DNA of 64,000 bases from Pseudomonadales bacterium (lineage in GTDB: Bacteria; Pseudomonadota; Gammaproteobacteria; Pseudomonadales; Azotimanducaceae), in NCBI GenBank assembly GCA_028285415.1, contig JANQPF010000021.1, forward strand, positions 124,001 to 188,000, given 5' to 3'. A program made the position numbers and the translations under genes. Below, piece after piece: positions 18,744-27,331 of this stretch (positions within the stretch are counted from its first letter, which is position 1; the number at the start of each line of letters is the position of its first letter). The notes beneath the pieces were generated by a model that was not told where the DNA came from, ran no database searches, and worked only from the letters and a program-made list of their open reading frames with translations.

Positions 18744-19766
18744 ATGCGGATCAGCGTGACCGTTGTCCTGCTGGTCCTGCTCTCGGGCGTGTGTGCGCAG
18801 GTTCAGGCGGAGACCCTCTTCCCCGCGCAGGCAGCGCCAACCCTCGAAGTTGCACTGCACCTGCCGCTTGCTGAACTCAAGCGGCAGCGGCGTAAGGATG
18901 ACGCCGAAGCCGAAGCGGAGCTGCATCTCGCCGACGGCACGGTCCTGCCGCTCAAAGTCCGTCCCCGTGGAAAGTCGCGCCTGAAAGAATGTGATTACTT
19001 TCCGCTGTGGCTCGATTTCCCCAGGAAGAAGGTGGCCGGGACGGTGTTTGCGGGGCAGAACAAGCTGAAGCTCGTGACTCACTGTGCTGACAAATACGCG
19101 AGCCGCGGCTACCTGGCGCGTGAATACCTCATCTACAAGCTCTTGAACCAGTTTACGGACGTGAGCTTCCGCGTGCGTGCGTTGCGGGTCACCTATGTTG
19201 ATACCGGTAAGAACGACTGGCAGCGGACTCACGATGCCTTTCTCATTGAGCACAAAAAGCAGCTTGCCGAGCGGGTACAGGGAGAGGTGTTGGAAGTTCC
19301 GGAGGTGTTGACCCGAGACATGGCCGCAGACTACGTCAGCCTGGTTAATCTATTTCAGTACTTCATAGCGAACGCGGACTTTTCTCTGCGCAAAGGGCCG
19401 CAGGGCGATGAGTGTTGTCATAACGCGATGCCCCTGCAGGTGGGGGAGGACATCTTCCCGGTGCCGTATGACTTCGACGTTTCCGGTTTTGTTAATCCAC
19501 CCTATGCGGTGCCGCAGGAAGCGCTCGGCATCAGCCGCATGACGCAGCGGAAGTATCGCGGATACTGCCGCCACAATGCGTCACTTGAAACCGCGAGGCA
19601 GCGGTTTCTCGACGAGCAGGCGTCGCTCTTCGCCATGATCGACGGTTTTGATGAGTTGCCCGGTTTACGAGGAGACAAACTCGCGAAGTTTCTGCGGCCG
19701 TTCTTCGACGACCTTGCAGATCAGCGTCAGTACGAGCGCAAGATCATCAAACGCTGCCGCGGCTGA
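18744..19766 (+). CDS. Exported protein, distantly CotH-kinase-like
   Basis: 340 residues from ATG 18744, four bases after the hydrolase stop. Signal peptide (hydrophobic residues 4-20, cut near VQA-E). The body has features recalling CotH-type secreted kinases: a VRPRGKSRL segment, a middle REYLIYKLLNQFTDVSFRVR where CotH has its domain junction, NADFSLRKG and later VPYDFDVSGFVNPP, resembling the metal-binding DFD segment of CotH. Similarity is by eye and weak, so the kinase assignment is tentative. It faces a DUF4956 operon in convergent orientation; CotH and DUF4956 proteins are, as I recall, often neighbours elsewhere. Confidence 0.7.
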   Translation: MRISVTVVLLVLLSGVCAQVQAETLFPAQAAPTLEVALHLPLAELKRQRRKDDAEAEAELHLADGTVLPLKVRPRGKSRLKECDYFPLWLDFPRKKVAGTVFAGQNKLKLVTHCADKYASRGYLAREYLIYKLLNQFTDVSFRVRALRVTYVDTGKNDWQRTHDAFLIEHKKQLAERVQGEVLEVPEVLTRDMAADYVSLVNLFQYFIANADFSLRKGPQGDECCHNAMPLQVGEDIFPVPYDFDVSGFVNPPYAVPQEALGISRMTQRKYRGYCRHNASLETARQRFLDEQASLFAMIDGFDELPGLRGDKLAKFLRPFFDDLADQRQYERKIIKRCRG

Positions 19767-19793
19767 CAGCTCAGCCGTGGGTAACGGCAGGCG

Positions 19794-20702
19794 CTAAGCC
19801 AGCCACTGCGCCAGGAGCTCGCTGGTGCGGGGGTGAATCAGGTAACCGGCGCTGTTGTGTGGATTCGAACGCCCGTAGCGAACCGCCAGGTTGTAAATCG
19901 TATGGTCGCGGATATCGCCGATCAGGTGCCGGTCGAGCATGTCCCGGAAATCGTTCACGACGGTTTTATCGTGACAGATGTAGTCGTCTTCAGCGGCGAT
20001 GTTGTGCCAGGCATTCAGCACAGTTGGATAACGGCGCGCCCCTTTCTCACCGGCACCGGCCAGCCGGCTGCGGACCGAGTTTGCGCCCAGCGGTGAACCC
20101 AGGGTCATCCAGCGGGTGATGCGGCTTTCGTCACTGCGTAGTTCGTGGGAAACACGCCATAGACTGTCCCAGGCGACCACGCTGCCCATGCAATGGCTGA
20201 CGATGAGAATGTTGCTCTTTGCATCCATCAGCGCTGTCAGGTGGCTGGTGAGATCCGCGCGCACCCGTTCCGCCCAGCCGGTGGTGTCCTGCCAGTAGTG
20301 GTTGAGCTCGGGCATCACCTTACGTGTTGCGAGCCGGCCCAGCCCGACGCTGGCGCTGAGATCCATGGCAAACTCTTTGAGCGGCGTTTTCCCGGGTAGC
20401 GACTCGTAGTGCTTGCGGCGAAAGTCTTTGGGCTTGGCTCGCGCCGCAAGCTCGGCGAGGCTCTGACGACGGTTGTCGAGATCCAGCGTTTCGCTGAATC
20501 CTTCCTCGAAGAAGTCGGTCAGGTCGTCGGCGTAGTAGACCATGTGCTTGTCAGCGGCGTCGTATGCCTCCAGCGTCTCCGGCGCGTCGCGCTCGAGACC
20601 CAGCCGCAGCGATTCTTCCCACAGCGAGCTGAGTGCCGCCTTTGCCGGCTTGGCACCGCGACCGTGTACGAAAACGATGTGATTGTCAGAAGAAGCGGAC
20701 AT
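19794..20702 (-). CDS. Alpha/beta hydrolase-like esterase, cytoplasmic
   Basis: 302 residues from ATG 20702, which overlaps the end of the upstream gene by 17 bp. Begins directly with an alpha/beta hydrolase strand, IVFVHGRGAKPAK, followed by a long helical insertion and the nucleophile elbow LIVSHCMGSVVAWDSLW (Ser in SHCMGS). TLGSPLGANSVRSRL and the late HNIAAEDDYICHD (Asp/His) complete a lipase-like arrangement; similar proteins are annotated as lipid or depolymerase-type hydrolases. Third gene of an overlapping operon after DUF4956 and the SdiA-regulated-like lipoprotein. Substrate unknown. Confidence 0.75.
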   Translation of the reverse strand: MSASSDNHIVFVHGRGAKPAKAALSSLWEESLRLGLERDAPETLEAYDAADKHMVYYADDLTDFFEEGFSETLDLDNRRQSLAELAARAKPKDFRRKHYESLPGKTPLKEFAMDLSASVGLGRLATRKVMPELNHYWQDTTGWAERVRADLTSHLTALMDAKSNILIVSHCMGSVVAWDSLWRVSHELRSDESRITRWMTLGSPLGANSVRSRLAGAGEKGARRYPTVLNAWHNIAAEDDYICHDKTVVNDFRDMLDRHLIGDIRDHTIYNLAVRYGRSNPHNSAGYLIHPRTSELLAQWLA

Positions 20703-21486
20703 AGCGTGTGATGGTGCCCCTCCCGTTCTGGCCCTCATCCGCCAGGTATAGCGTATCGTCCGAACCAAGGACAACCCCTTCGGTCTGCAGATGGACGTGA
20801 GGATTCGGCAGCTTGCCGTGCTCGAGGACTTCACCTTGAGGCGTCAGCACCAGGTGATACTGCTCCCTGGCGGCGACGATCACCGCGTTCCCGCTGGCGG
20901 TGAAGCTGATGCCGCTCGGGTGCAGGCGCGGCAGCCCGTGGTCGGCATAGCGAAGCGCAAGCCACGGGTCCGGCTGGAGCGCCTGCGTCTCCGCGGACCA
21001 GGCATAGATGAGAAGCGATTTCCTGAAACCTTTTTTGTAGGGCGTTTTGCACAAGAGCAGCAGACGCGGCTGACCGGGATACGTCGCCAGTCCTTCCAGC
21101 TCACATGTTTTTTTGAGCGCGGTATCGAACTGCTCGAAGGCGCCGTCGTCCGCGTTCGCGGGTTTAGCGAGGAGGTCACCTTCGCTGGTGACGATGTACA
21201 GGGTATCTCCCAGGAGCGCGATGCCCTCGAAGTCACCTTTGACGCTTTTCTTCCCGCCGAAGCGGGAATGCAGGGTGACTTCCGCCTGGTCGAAGCGAAT
21301 CCGGTAGATGTCCGCCCGCTCGTCAGCGACGGCCAGCAGTTCGCCGCCGGGAGTCATCGTCAGCCCCGAGATTTCCTCGAGCCCTTTGGGGAGCTTCAGC
21401 TGCGGCACGCGCTCATGAGGCGGTGGCGTCTCGCAGCCGGCCAGTACCCACAGGAGGACAACACCCAGACTACAGGTTCTTGTCAT
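20686..21486 (-). CDS. SdiA-regulated-domain-like lipoprotein (beta-propeller)
   Basis: 266 residues from ATG 21486. Lipoprotein signal MTRTCSLGVVLLWVLAGC; mature part is repetitive beta structure: LEEISGLTMTPGGELLAVADE, GDFEGIALLGDTLYIVTSEG, CELEGLATYPGQPRLLLLCK, LHPSGISFTASGNAVIVAA, TEGVVLGSDDTLYLADEG. This repeat style (EG.A..GD.LY...) is that of SdiA-regulated / phytase-like esterase propellers. It overlaps the DUF4956 gene at its start and the hydrolase gene at its end, by 17 bp in each case. It is probably an envelope-anchored binding or esterase domain. Confidence 0.78.
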   Translation of the reverse strand: MTRTCSLGVVLLWVLAGCETPPPHERVPQLKLPKGLEEISGLTMTPGGELLAVADERADIYRIRFDQAEVTLHSRFGGKKSVKGDFEGIALLGDTLYIVTSEGDLLAKPANADDGAFEQFDTALKKTCELEGLATYPGQPRLLLLCKTPYKKGFRKSLLIYAWSAETQALQPDPWLALRYADHGLPRLHPSGISFTASGNAVIVAAREQYHLVLTPQGEVLEHGKLPNPHVHLQTEGVVLGSDDTLYLADEGQNGRGTITRYVRFF

Positions 21487-22117
21487 CCCGCCCGCGACCG
21501 GTGAGAAACGAGAAGAACGGCGTGGTGAGGTCCGCACCGTAGTCGAGTTTCCACAGCAGCAGATTGATGTAGACAAACCCGACGGACACCACAAAAGCAA
21601 TCCCGAGCGCGCCAATCCCGGCCCCGAGACCCACCGCAATCGCGGCAAAAATGTACAGCGCGTGCGCGGGCTGCTCGAGCGCGAAGCGGAATCGCACGGC
21701 CGCGACGATCCCGGCGAGGCTGAAGGCCAGCGGCAGCGAATTCTGCACAATCATGGCAATACCCGCGACGATCACCGGCAGCACGACCATGGTCTGGGCA
21801 AACGAACGGTTGATCTGTTTGCTGCGGGTGGTGATGAAGTACACCCATGAGATTGGCACCATGAGCAGCACCGCGCCGAGAATGGCGGCGCCGAGGGTGA
21901 ACGCGGCACGGCTGACGATTTCTGGCTTTTCGACGAAGGTTGAGATCACTTCCGCGTCGTCCGGTACCTCCGTCAGAAGCTCCTCGACGCCACCGAAAGG
22001 CAGCAGTGCTTGATAGCTCGGGAAAAGCTGGGCAATGCCAAAGATGAGCAGAATCAGCAGGCCAAAGTATGCGGTGATCGCAAACGTCGAGTTGAGAATG
22101 CGGGTCGACTTTCTCAT
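21470..22117 (-). CDS. DUF4956 membrane protein
   Basis: 215 residues with five or so hydrophobic segments; one short periplasmic or cytoplasmic domain (about residues 40-68) follows the first. The core AGIVAAVRFRFALEQPAHALYIFAAIAVGLGAGIGALGIAF pattern, with a conserved Arg-rich RFR between membrane segments, is that of DUF4956, known mainly from operons with VTC-type polyphosphate polymerases and CotH proteins. Its start is 5 bp downstream of a 16-bp tandem repeat array; the AAGAGG ribosome site is formed where the last repeat joins unique sequence. Confidence 0.82.
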   Translation of the reverse strand: MRKSTRILNSTFAITAYFGLLILLIFGIAQLFPSYQALLPFGGVEELLTEVPDDAEVISTFVEKPEIVSRAAFTLGAAILGAVLLMVPISWVYFITTRSKQINRSFAQTMVVLPVIVAGIAMIVQNSLPLAFSLAGIVAAVRFRFALEQPAHALYIFAAIAVGLGAGIGALGIAFVVSVGFVYINLLLWKLDYGADLTTPFFSFLTGRGRDDKNL

Positions 22118-22122
22118 GCGTC

Positions 22123-22218
22123 CTCTTTACCCATTTATCTCTTTACCTATTTATGCCTTTACTCATTTATCTCTTTACCCATTTATCTCTTTACCCATTT
22201 ATCTCTTTACCCATTTAT
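22123..22218. repeat. Tandem repeat, six copies of 16 bp upstream of DUF4956 gene
   Basis: Units at 22123, 22139, 22155, 22171, 22187 and 22203, consensus CTCTTTACCCATTTAT on the plus strand (ATAAATGGGTAAAGAG in the transcribed sense). Four of six copies are identical; a partial, T/C-rich degenerate copy continues to about 22245. It fills the gap between the metallophosphatase stop and the DUF4956 start. In the sense strand each copy holds an ATG and an AAAGAG ribosome-site-like element. Confidence 0.92.
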
Positions 22219-22244
22219 CTCTTCCCCCCTTTGTCCCCTTACCC

Positions 22245-23795
22245 CTATTCCGCGCCTGCGGACCTCGGCCAGTCGAGAATGGCGTCGCGCCGTTTCAATA
22301 GAGCTTTAATTTCGTTTTTCTTTAACAGGCCGTCAAACTCTTTTTCCAGGAGCTCCAGACTGAGCGCGGTGATCGCGTCAGCAAATCCCTGCGGCAGTCT
22401 GGGGGGCACGGCGTAGTTGGGCAGCGTGCTGCTGGAGCCGAACGTCTCCTGGGTGTCGCCCAGCACAATATTCCACCCGGGCAGGGCGTAGAACAGATTG
22501 TCAGCGCCGCGGCTGCGCATGCCGGCGAGCGCATCGAAGGCGGCAAGCAGCTCGTAGGCTGAGGTTTTGTAACACTCGTTTGGACGAAAGATGCCGCGCT
22601 CGGCACGCTCAGCCTCGCTCAGGAGGCGTGCGGGTTCGGCCAGCAGAATGCCGTCACGCCCGTCAACCTGCGTCTCGGTGGTTGCCGGAACCATGTGTAC
22701 GCCCAGCAGACGGTCCAGGCGGTAGGCCGCCAGCGCGCGACGCCGTGCGCTCTTGCCAAGCCGCAAAAAGCGGGCGTTGTCGCCATGGATCTCGGCATCC
22801 GGCGTTGCCGTGTGGCGGATCGGATGCACTTCGCCGTTCGGCCCGAGTGCGCGGAGCTCGTCTGCAGTGATCTCCAGGAGTCGCGGGTTGCCGTTGTAAA
22901 AACTCTGCAGCATGCCGGTGTCGATCATCGTGACGGCGCCGCCGAGGCGCGTGGTGACTTCACGGCTGCGCGTCGGCGTGTGCGCGATGACAATACGGGT
23001 GACACCGAACTGCTGCAGGCGCGCAGCGACGTTGGGGTTTTCGATGATGGTGTGGCACAGCGCGTTGCCCCGGTACCACAGCGGGCCCCAGGGCCCGAAC
23101 AGAGGCTCGTCGCCGAGGTCCCTCAGCGCCGGTGCAACGGAGATCTCGGCAGGGAGTGACAGGAGGTCGACATTGTTGGCGACAATCCCGCTCTCGATAT
23201 GCCGGGCACTCTCGGCAAGCAGGATCTCAATTTGCGCGCTGAGGCGGGTGTTGATCTCCTCGAGACGCCGTCCGGCCAGCAGCGGGCTCAGGCCGCCGTG
23301 GAGAAACACGGATTGGTTGATGCGTATGATGGCTGGCAGCGTTGTCAGCCATTGCCCGTAGCGACCGTCTGCGGCAAACGCTGCACGATGGCCGTCCAGG
23401 CCATTGAATGCGGCCAGCTCTCCCTCACTCACGTCACGCAGGTCGCCGCTCAGATTCATGAGCTCGTGATTACCCAGCAGTACGTGAAACGCGCCGCCCG
23501 CGGCGCCGGCTTCCTGCTGGAGCCTCATGAAGAGATCCATGACGCGCCGCGATGCGGCGCCGCGGTCGAGCATGTCACCGAGGCTCACCACGTGCGCATT
23601 GCCAGCCTGCCAGGACAGCTGCGCGTCGATGATCCCGTTGCCTTGCAGGAGCGCAATCAGCTCGGGGTAAGCGCCGTGAATGTCGCCAATGGCGTAGACA
23701 CGATCGACGTTGTCCCAGGCATACGGCTCCGCCGCGACGGCATGTGTGATGATGCTGGTGGTGCACGCCAGCCAGAGGATGAGCGGAAAGCGCAT
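22245..23795 (-). CDS. Exported metallophosphoesterase (calcineurin/PPP-like)
   Basis: 516 residues with a signal peptide (hydrophobic residues 4-20, cut after VAA). Dinuclear metallophosphatase motifs: YAIGDIHGAYPEL (about residue 35), VSLGDMLDRGAASR, VLLGNHELMNL, then IVIAHTPTRS late in the catalytic domain. The C-terminal 200 residues are less familiar and include a helical part ending in KNEIKALLKRRDAILDW. Family members dephosphorylate proteins or nucleotides; location suggests the periplasm. Lies downstream of the OmpA-like gene, 32 bp away, and upstream of the tandem repeat. Confidence 0.87.
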   Translation of the reverse strand: MRFPLILWLACTTSIITHAVAAEPYAWDNVDRVYAIGDIHGAYPELIALLQGNGIIDAQLSWQAGNAHVVSLGDMLDRGAASRRVMDLFMRLQQEAGAAGGAFHVLLGNHELMNLSGDLRDVSEGELAAFNGLDGHRAAFAADGRYGQWLTTLPAIIRINQSVFLHGGLSPLLAGRRLEEINTRLSAQIEILLAESARHIESGIVANNVDLLSLPAEISVAPALRDLGDEPLFGPWGPLWYRGNALCHTIIENPNVAARLQQFGVTRIVIAHTPTRSREVTTRLGGAVTMIDTGMLQSFYNGNPRLLEITADELRALGPNGEVHPIRHTATPDAEIHGDNARFLRLGKSARRRALAAYRLDRLLGVHMVPATTETQVDGRDGILLAEPARLLSEAERAERGIFRPNECYKTSAYELLAAFDALAGMRSRGADNLFYALPGWNIVLGDTQETFGSSSTLPNYAVPPRLPQGFADAITALSLELLEKEFDGLLKKNEIKALLKRRDAILDWPRSAGAE

Positions 23796-23827
23796 GCCCC
23801 GAGCGTAAACAAAGCAGCGTCCGGGCG

Positions 23828-24853
23828 CTACAGCGGCTTGATCAGGAGTTCGATCCGGCGGTTACTGGCGCGGTTGTCGACGGTGTCGTTGGGTACGCGG
23901 GGTTTGTAGGGTCCGTACGCGCGCGCTTCGAGATGTTCAGGCGCGATGCCCGCGTCACGAAGCGCGTGCACCACATTCAGGGCGCGGTGCGCGGAAAGCT
24001 CCCAGTTGGAGGGAAACTTCTGCTGCAACCGACCGCGGATGGGCACGTCGTCGGTATGACCTTCGACGATGACCTCGTAAGCGCCTTCAGTCGAGAGCCC
24101 GCTCACCATTTCCTGAATCAAACTCTGACCCTGCTGTGACAAGCTGGCCGAACCGGAGGGAAACAGGATTTTGTTGGTCAACACAACTTTGACCGCGTCG
24201 TCCGCCGTACGCTCGACGTCAACGCCGCCGTTGCCTTCCAGCTGGCTGACCAGAGCATCGAAAGTTTCGTTGGCCTTTCTGCGGTACGCAATCTCAAACA
24301 CGAGATCGTTCACGTCATGGGCGAAGAAGGCGAGCGTATTGCCGCGTGCTACCCACTCGCCGCTGCGGTTGGCGTGGTAGGAGACGACTTCAAAATTTGC
24401 CGGGAATACCCAGGCGGAGGCGAAGCGGCCGTACGGCTCGGGATCGTTCCAGATGCCGTAGCGTCCGTTTGCATGTTTCTGACCGTCCCAGGTGTTGAGG
24501 TGGTAGATGCCATCGCGATCGCGGGTGACAGCGGATTTCTCCGGCGCGCTGGTGTTCAGGTAATCGCCCTCGCTGATCAGCGCATAGCTGCCCTGGTCGA
24601 AGATCAGGCGATTCGTGTCGGCTGCGCTGTCATCGAACTCGTAGCGATTGGGGTTGATGTAGAGGTAGTCGCCGAGGCTGTCTGCTTTGTCGAGAAACAC
24701 CGTATATGACGGCACGTCGGAGCGCGTGGTCGCGTAATTGACGTAGCTGTGGCCGTCTTCGTTGATGAACGTCAGCGTTTCGAAACTGACCTGCGCGGAC
24801 GCGAAGGCCGGCCACAGGAGCAGCGTCAGAACCAGTTTGTACAGGCGAACCAT
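23828..24853 (-). CDS. OmpA-family C-terminal domain protein, exported
   Basis: 341 residues, signal peptide ending ASA-Q. The C-terminal 115 residues form an OmpA-like peptidoglycan-binding domain: KILFPSGSASLSQQGQ, VEGHTDDVPIRG, NWELSAHRALNVVHALRDAG, and the Asn-Arg-Arg-Ile signature NRASNRRIELLI. The N-terminal 210 residues are an unfamiliar beta-rich domain with many aromatic residues (for example SAWVFPANFEVVSYH). Probably tethered to peptidoglycan in the periplasm and possibly partner to the downstream metallophosphatase (same direction). Confidence 0.86.
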   Translation of the reverse strand: MVRLYKLVLTLLLWPAFASAQVSFETLTFINEDGHSYVNYATTRSDVPSYTVFLDKADSLGDYLYINPNRYEFDDSAADTNRLIFDQGSYALISEGDYLNTSAPEKSAVTRDRDGIYHLNTWDGQKHANGRYGIWNDPEPYGRFASAWVFPANFEVVSYHANRSGEWVARGNTLAFFAHDVNDLVFEIAYRRKANETFDALVSQLEGNGGVDVERTADDAVKVVLTNKILFPSGSASLSQQGQSLIQEMVSGLSTEGAYEVIVEGHTDDVPIRGRLQQKFPSNWELSAHRALNVVHALRDAGIAPEHLEARAYGPYKPRVPNDTVDNRASNRRIELLIKPL

Positions 24854-24922
24854 GAATTGCTTCCCCGATTGTCCCCGGCGCGTATCCGTCAGCGCATGGC
24901 GTTCAGCCAGAACTCCTGGTCG

Positions 24923-27265
24923 TTACGGGGGTGAGCTGTCTTGGGGAAGGAGCGTAATCGAAAAAGCGCCATTTTTTTCTATAGCAGTTCTCGAATACAG
25001 CAACGGAAACGCGTCGTCCGTGGCCCAGTTGTCCAATAAGTTGTCGTAAAACCGGGATCGCGGGTCACCGGACTGCCCCGGCGTGTTCGTAGCGAGCGCC
25101 GCGTCCCAGTTGCCGACGTCGAGCACCATGCGGAAGCTGGGGCCCACTCGCACCTTGAAGTCGTTGCCGACAAAGCGCGCGCTGTTGGTGGTAAAAACGT
25201 TGCCGCCAATCGGGTAGTCGGGGATGCGCATGTGTCCTGCGAGTTCGGGATCTGCACGCTGCAGCAGCGGATGCTCGAAGTAGCTGCGGTGCAGGTCTCC
25301 CCAGCGCCAGGCTGAAGGATCCTCGCCCAGGAGCGAGCGGGTCTCGCGCCAGGCGGCGGGCAGGGTGGCAAGCGCGGTCTTGCGCCCGGCGGCGGTACCG
25401 ACCCGGTCGAGCACCGTCAGCGAATCCACTTGCCCGGCAGGCAGCGGCGCATCGCCGGCAATCTGCGCGCCGAGCGCCGGATTGAGATGCCGGTTGTACC
25501 ACACGATCCAGAGTGCCGCGGCGGCGGAATCAGCGGACAACACAAAGTCCCAGTTGGCGAGCATCTGTCCTGCGTTGCTGTCACCGAGATTGCCCAGACG
25601 CTGGATGACCTGGCGGGCAAAGACGGAGTGATTGTCACGCTGCAATGCCAGTGAGTCTTCGATGCTGTGCTTGGGCTGCGTTTCCAGCACCTCCCACAGC
25701 CGGTCGTAGCGCCAGGGGCTCGACCATTCGAAGCCGATCCGGTACTCGTCGATGGGATAGTCCACCGGCAGGTTCATCGAATTTGCCGTGCCGGTGAAAC
25801 CGCGTTCCGGGTTGTACTCTTCGGGCAGCACATCCATGTCGAAATACCCCTGCCACTCGTAGCGCCCGTCGCCGGGCACCGGCAGCAGGCCGTCCCAGTT
25901 GCGCCTGACCGGAAACCGCCCGGCGGGTTTGTAACCAATGTTGCCGTCGATGTCGGCGTACACCTGGTTCTCCGAGGGTGCACCCCAGCGATTGAGCGCA
26001 CCCACGAACTCGCGCCAGTTCTGCGCGCGCATGTACTCGATGCTGCCGAAGTAGGGGGACATGCCGGGTTCGAGCCACGCCGCGCGGACGGCGAAGGCGT
26101 GTTTTTCGGTCTCTGCGATGACGGGGCCGTGGCGGGTGAACTTGAGCTCGAGCGGCTGCGCCTTCCCGCCGGAGACGTCCACGGTTTCCGTCAGAATTTC
26201 GAACGGCTCCACGCGGCCGCCATAGCGGTATCCATCGTCTACTTTGTCATAAACGTAGAGGTCTTCCTGATCGATTGGGAAAATGGTGAGACCAAACGCA
26301 ATCCGCTCGTTGTGACCAATCGAAATGCCAGGCAGCGCCGGCTCACCGGCGCCGATGACGTTGATGCCGGGTGCCACCAGGTGGGCGATGTAGCGCAGCG
26401 ACGGCGTGGCATGGCCGCGGTGCGGATCGTCAGCGAGGATGGGCCGGCCGGTATTCGTCCGTTCCGGAGCCACCACCCAGTTGTTGCTGCCGAGGCCGTG
26501 GTTGGGTGTGTCCTGCAGCGCCCACGCAAAGTCCCCTTCCGCGTCGAAGCTGACCGGGGCCTTGGCGAGCTTGTAGACGTCGAGCACGTTTGCCGGAATG
26601 ACGCAGGGGTCGAGTCCGCCGGGTACCCGGGTCTGCCACTCGGGTTCGAGCTGCTTCCAGCTGGCGTCGAGCGCGAGGTTGCCGTCACAGGCTCGCCGTG
26701 CCCGTGCCACCTCGGTGACGACGTTGCGCCACAGACCGTTGCTCCGTATGCGTACAACGTCCGCCGCCTGCCAGCGAGCGGGGCGGTAACCGAGCAGCTC
26801 GAATTCCGGCGGCAGGAGCTCGGGATGGGCTTCGGTGAGCGCAACGTAGGCGTTGATGCCCCGGGTGAACGCCTCGGCAATGCGTTTGGCATCGTTGCCG
26901 TAGGCGAGCCACTCGGCGTACATGTCGTCGCGATAAAGGAAGAGGCGCGCCGCCTTGTCCTGCTCGAGGTAGCGTTCGCCGAGGACGGCGGACAGCTCGC
27001 CGAGCCCGCGCCGGCGCCAGGTATCAATCTGCCAGAGGCGGTCACGGGCGGCGTTGAAGCCTTGTACGAAAAACGCATCGTAGTGCGCCTGCGCGAAAAT
27101 ATGCGGCACCCCCCACTTGTCGACAATGATCTCCGCGGGCTTTTCGAGCCCGGCCACGGTCCAGGTGGCATCCTGATCGATTGCGGTCTCAGCCTGGATT
27201 CCAGACCAGGGGCTGATACAGATGAGTGCGCAGACGACGGCTCGACGCAATGCGGGTACGGACAT
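24923..27265 (-). CDS. Penicillin acylase family N-terminal nucleophile hydrolase, exported
   Basis: 780 residues with signal peptide (cut near QAE). Typical order: signal, alpha subunit (DKWGVPHIFAQAHYDAFFVQGF, ARDRLWQIDTWRRRGLGEL), spacer, then the autocatalytic N-terminal serine of the beta subunit at about residue 260 in GLGSNNWVV. Beta-subunit motifs PILADDPHRGHATPS and LPGISIGHNERIAFGLT follow. The proenzyme would be self-cleaved in the periplasm; family members hydrolyse amide-linked acyl groups, including homoserine lactones (quorum quenching), but substrate cannot be assigned. Separated from nrdB by a terminator. Confidence 0.92.
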   Translation of the reverse strand: MSVPALRRAVVCALICISPWSGIQAETAIDQDATWTVAGLEKPAEIIVDKWGVPHIFAQAHYDAFFVQGFNAARDRLWQIDTWRRRGLGELSAVLGERYLEQDKAARLFLYRDDMYAEWLAYGNDAKRIAEAFTRGINAYVALTEAHPELLPPEFELLGYRPARWQAADVVRIRSNGLWRNVVTEVARARRACDGNLALDASWKQLEPEWQTRVPGGLDPCVIPANVLDVYKLAKAPVSFDAEGDFAWALQDTPNHGLGSNNWVVAPERTNTGRPILADDPHRGHATPSLRYIAHLVAPGINVIGAGEPALPGISIGHNERIAFGLTIFPIDQEDLYVYDKVDDGYRYGGRVEPFEILTETVDVSGGKAQPLELKFTRHGPVIAETEKHAFAVRAAWLEPGMSPYFGSIEYMRAQNWREFVGALNRWGAPSENQVYADIDGNIGYKPAGRFPVRRNWDGLLPVPGDGRYEWQGYFDMDVLPEEYNPERGFTGTANSMNLPVDYPIDEYRIGFEWSSPWRYDRLWEVLETQPKHSIEDSLALQRDNHSVFARQVIQRLGNLGDSNAGQMLANWDFVLSADSAAAALWIVWYNRHLNPALGAQIAGDAPLPAGQVDSLTVLDRVGTAAGRKTALATLPAAWRETRSLLGEDPSAWRWGDLHRSYFEHPLLQRADPELAGHMRIPDYPIGGNVFTTNSARFVGNDFKVRVGPSFRMVLDVGNWDAALATNTPGQSGDPRSRFYDNLLDNWATDDAFPLLYSRTAIEKNGAFSITLLPQDSSPP

Positions 27266-27282
27266 GAATTCTCCCCATAAAA

Positions 27283-27306
27283 AAAGCCCCCGGCGTTGGG
27301 GGCTTT
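27283..27306 (-). terminator. Rho-independent terminator of nrdAB
   Basis: Nine-base stem AAAGCCCCC / GGGGGCTTT with a six-base loop, followed on the minus strand by a run of seven T residues. It lies 25 bp after the nrdB stop and just upstream of the penicillin acylase start, so it should separate the two transcription units. Confidence 0.9.
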
Positions 27307-27331
27307 AGTGTCCTCGGAGACTCGCTGAGGT

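Noticed and set aside
19860-19880. GGATTCGAACGCCC, looking like the reverse complement of a tRNA T-loop
   Set aside because: It is inside the coding sequence of the hydrolase and no acceptor or anticodon stem surrounds it.
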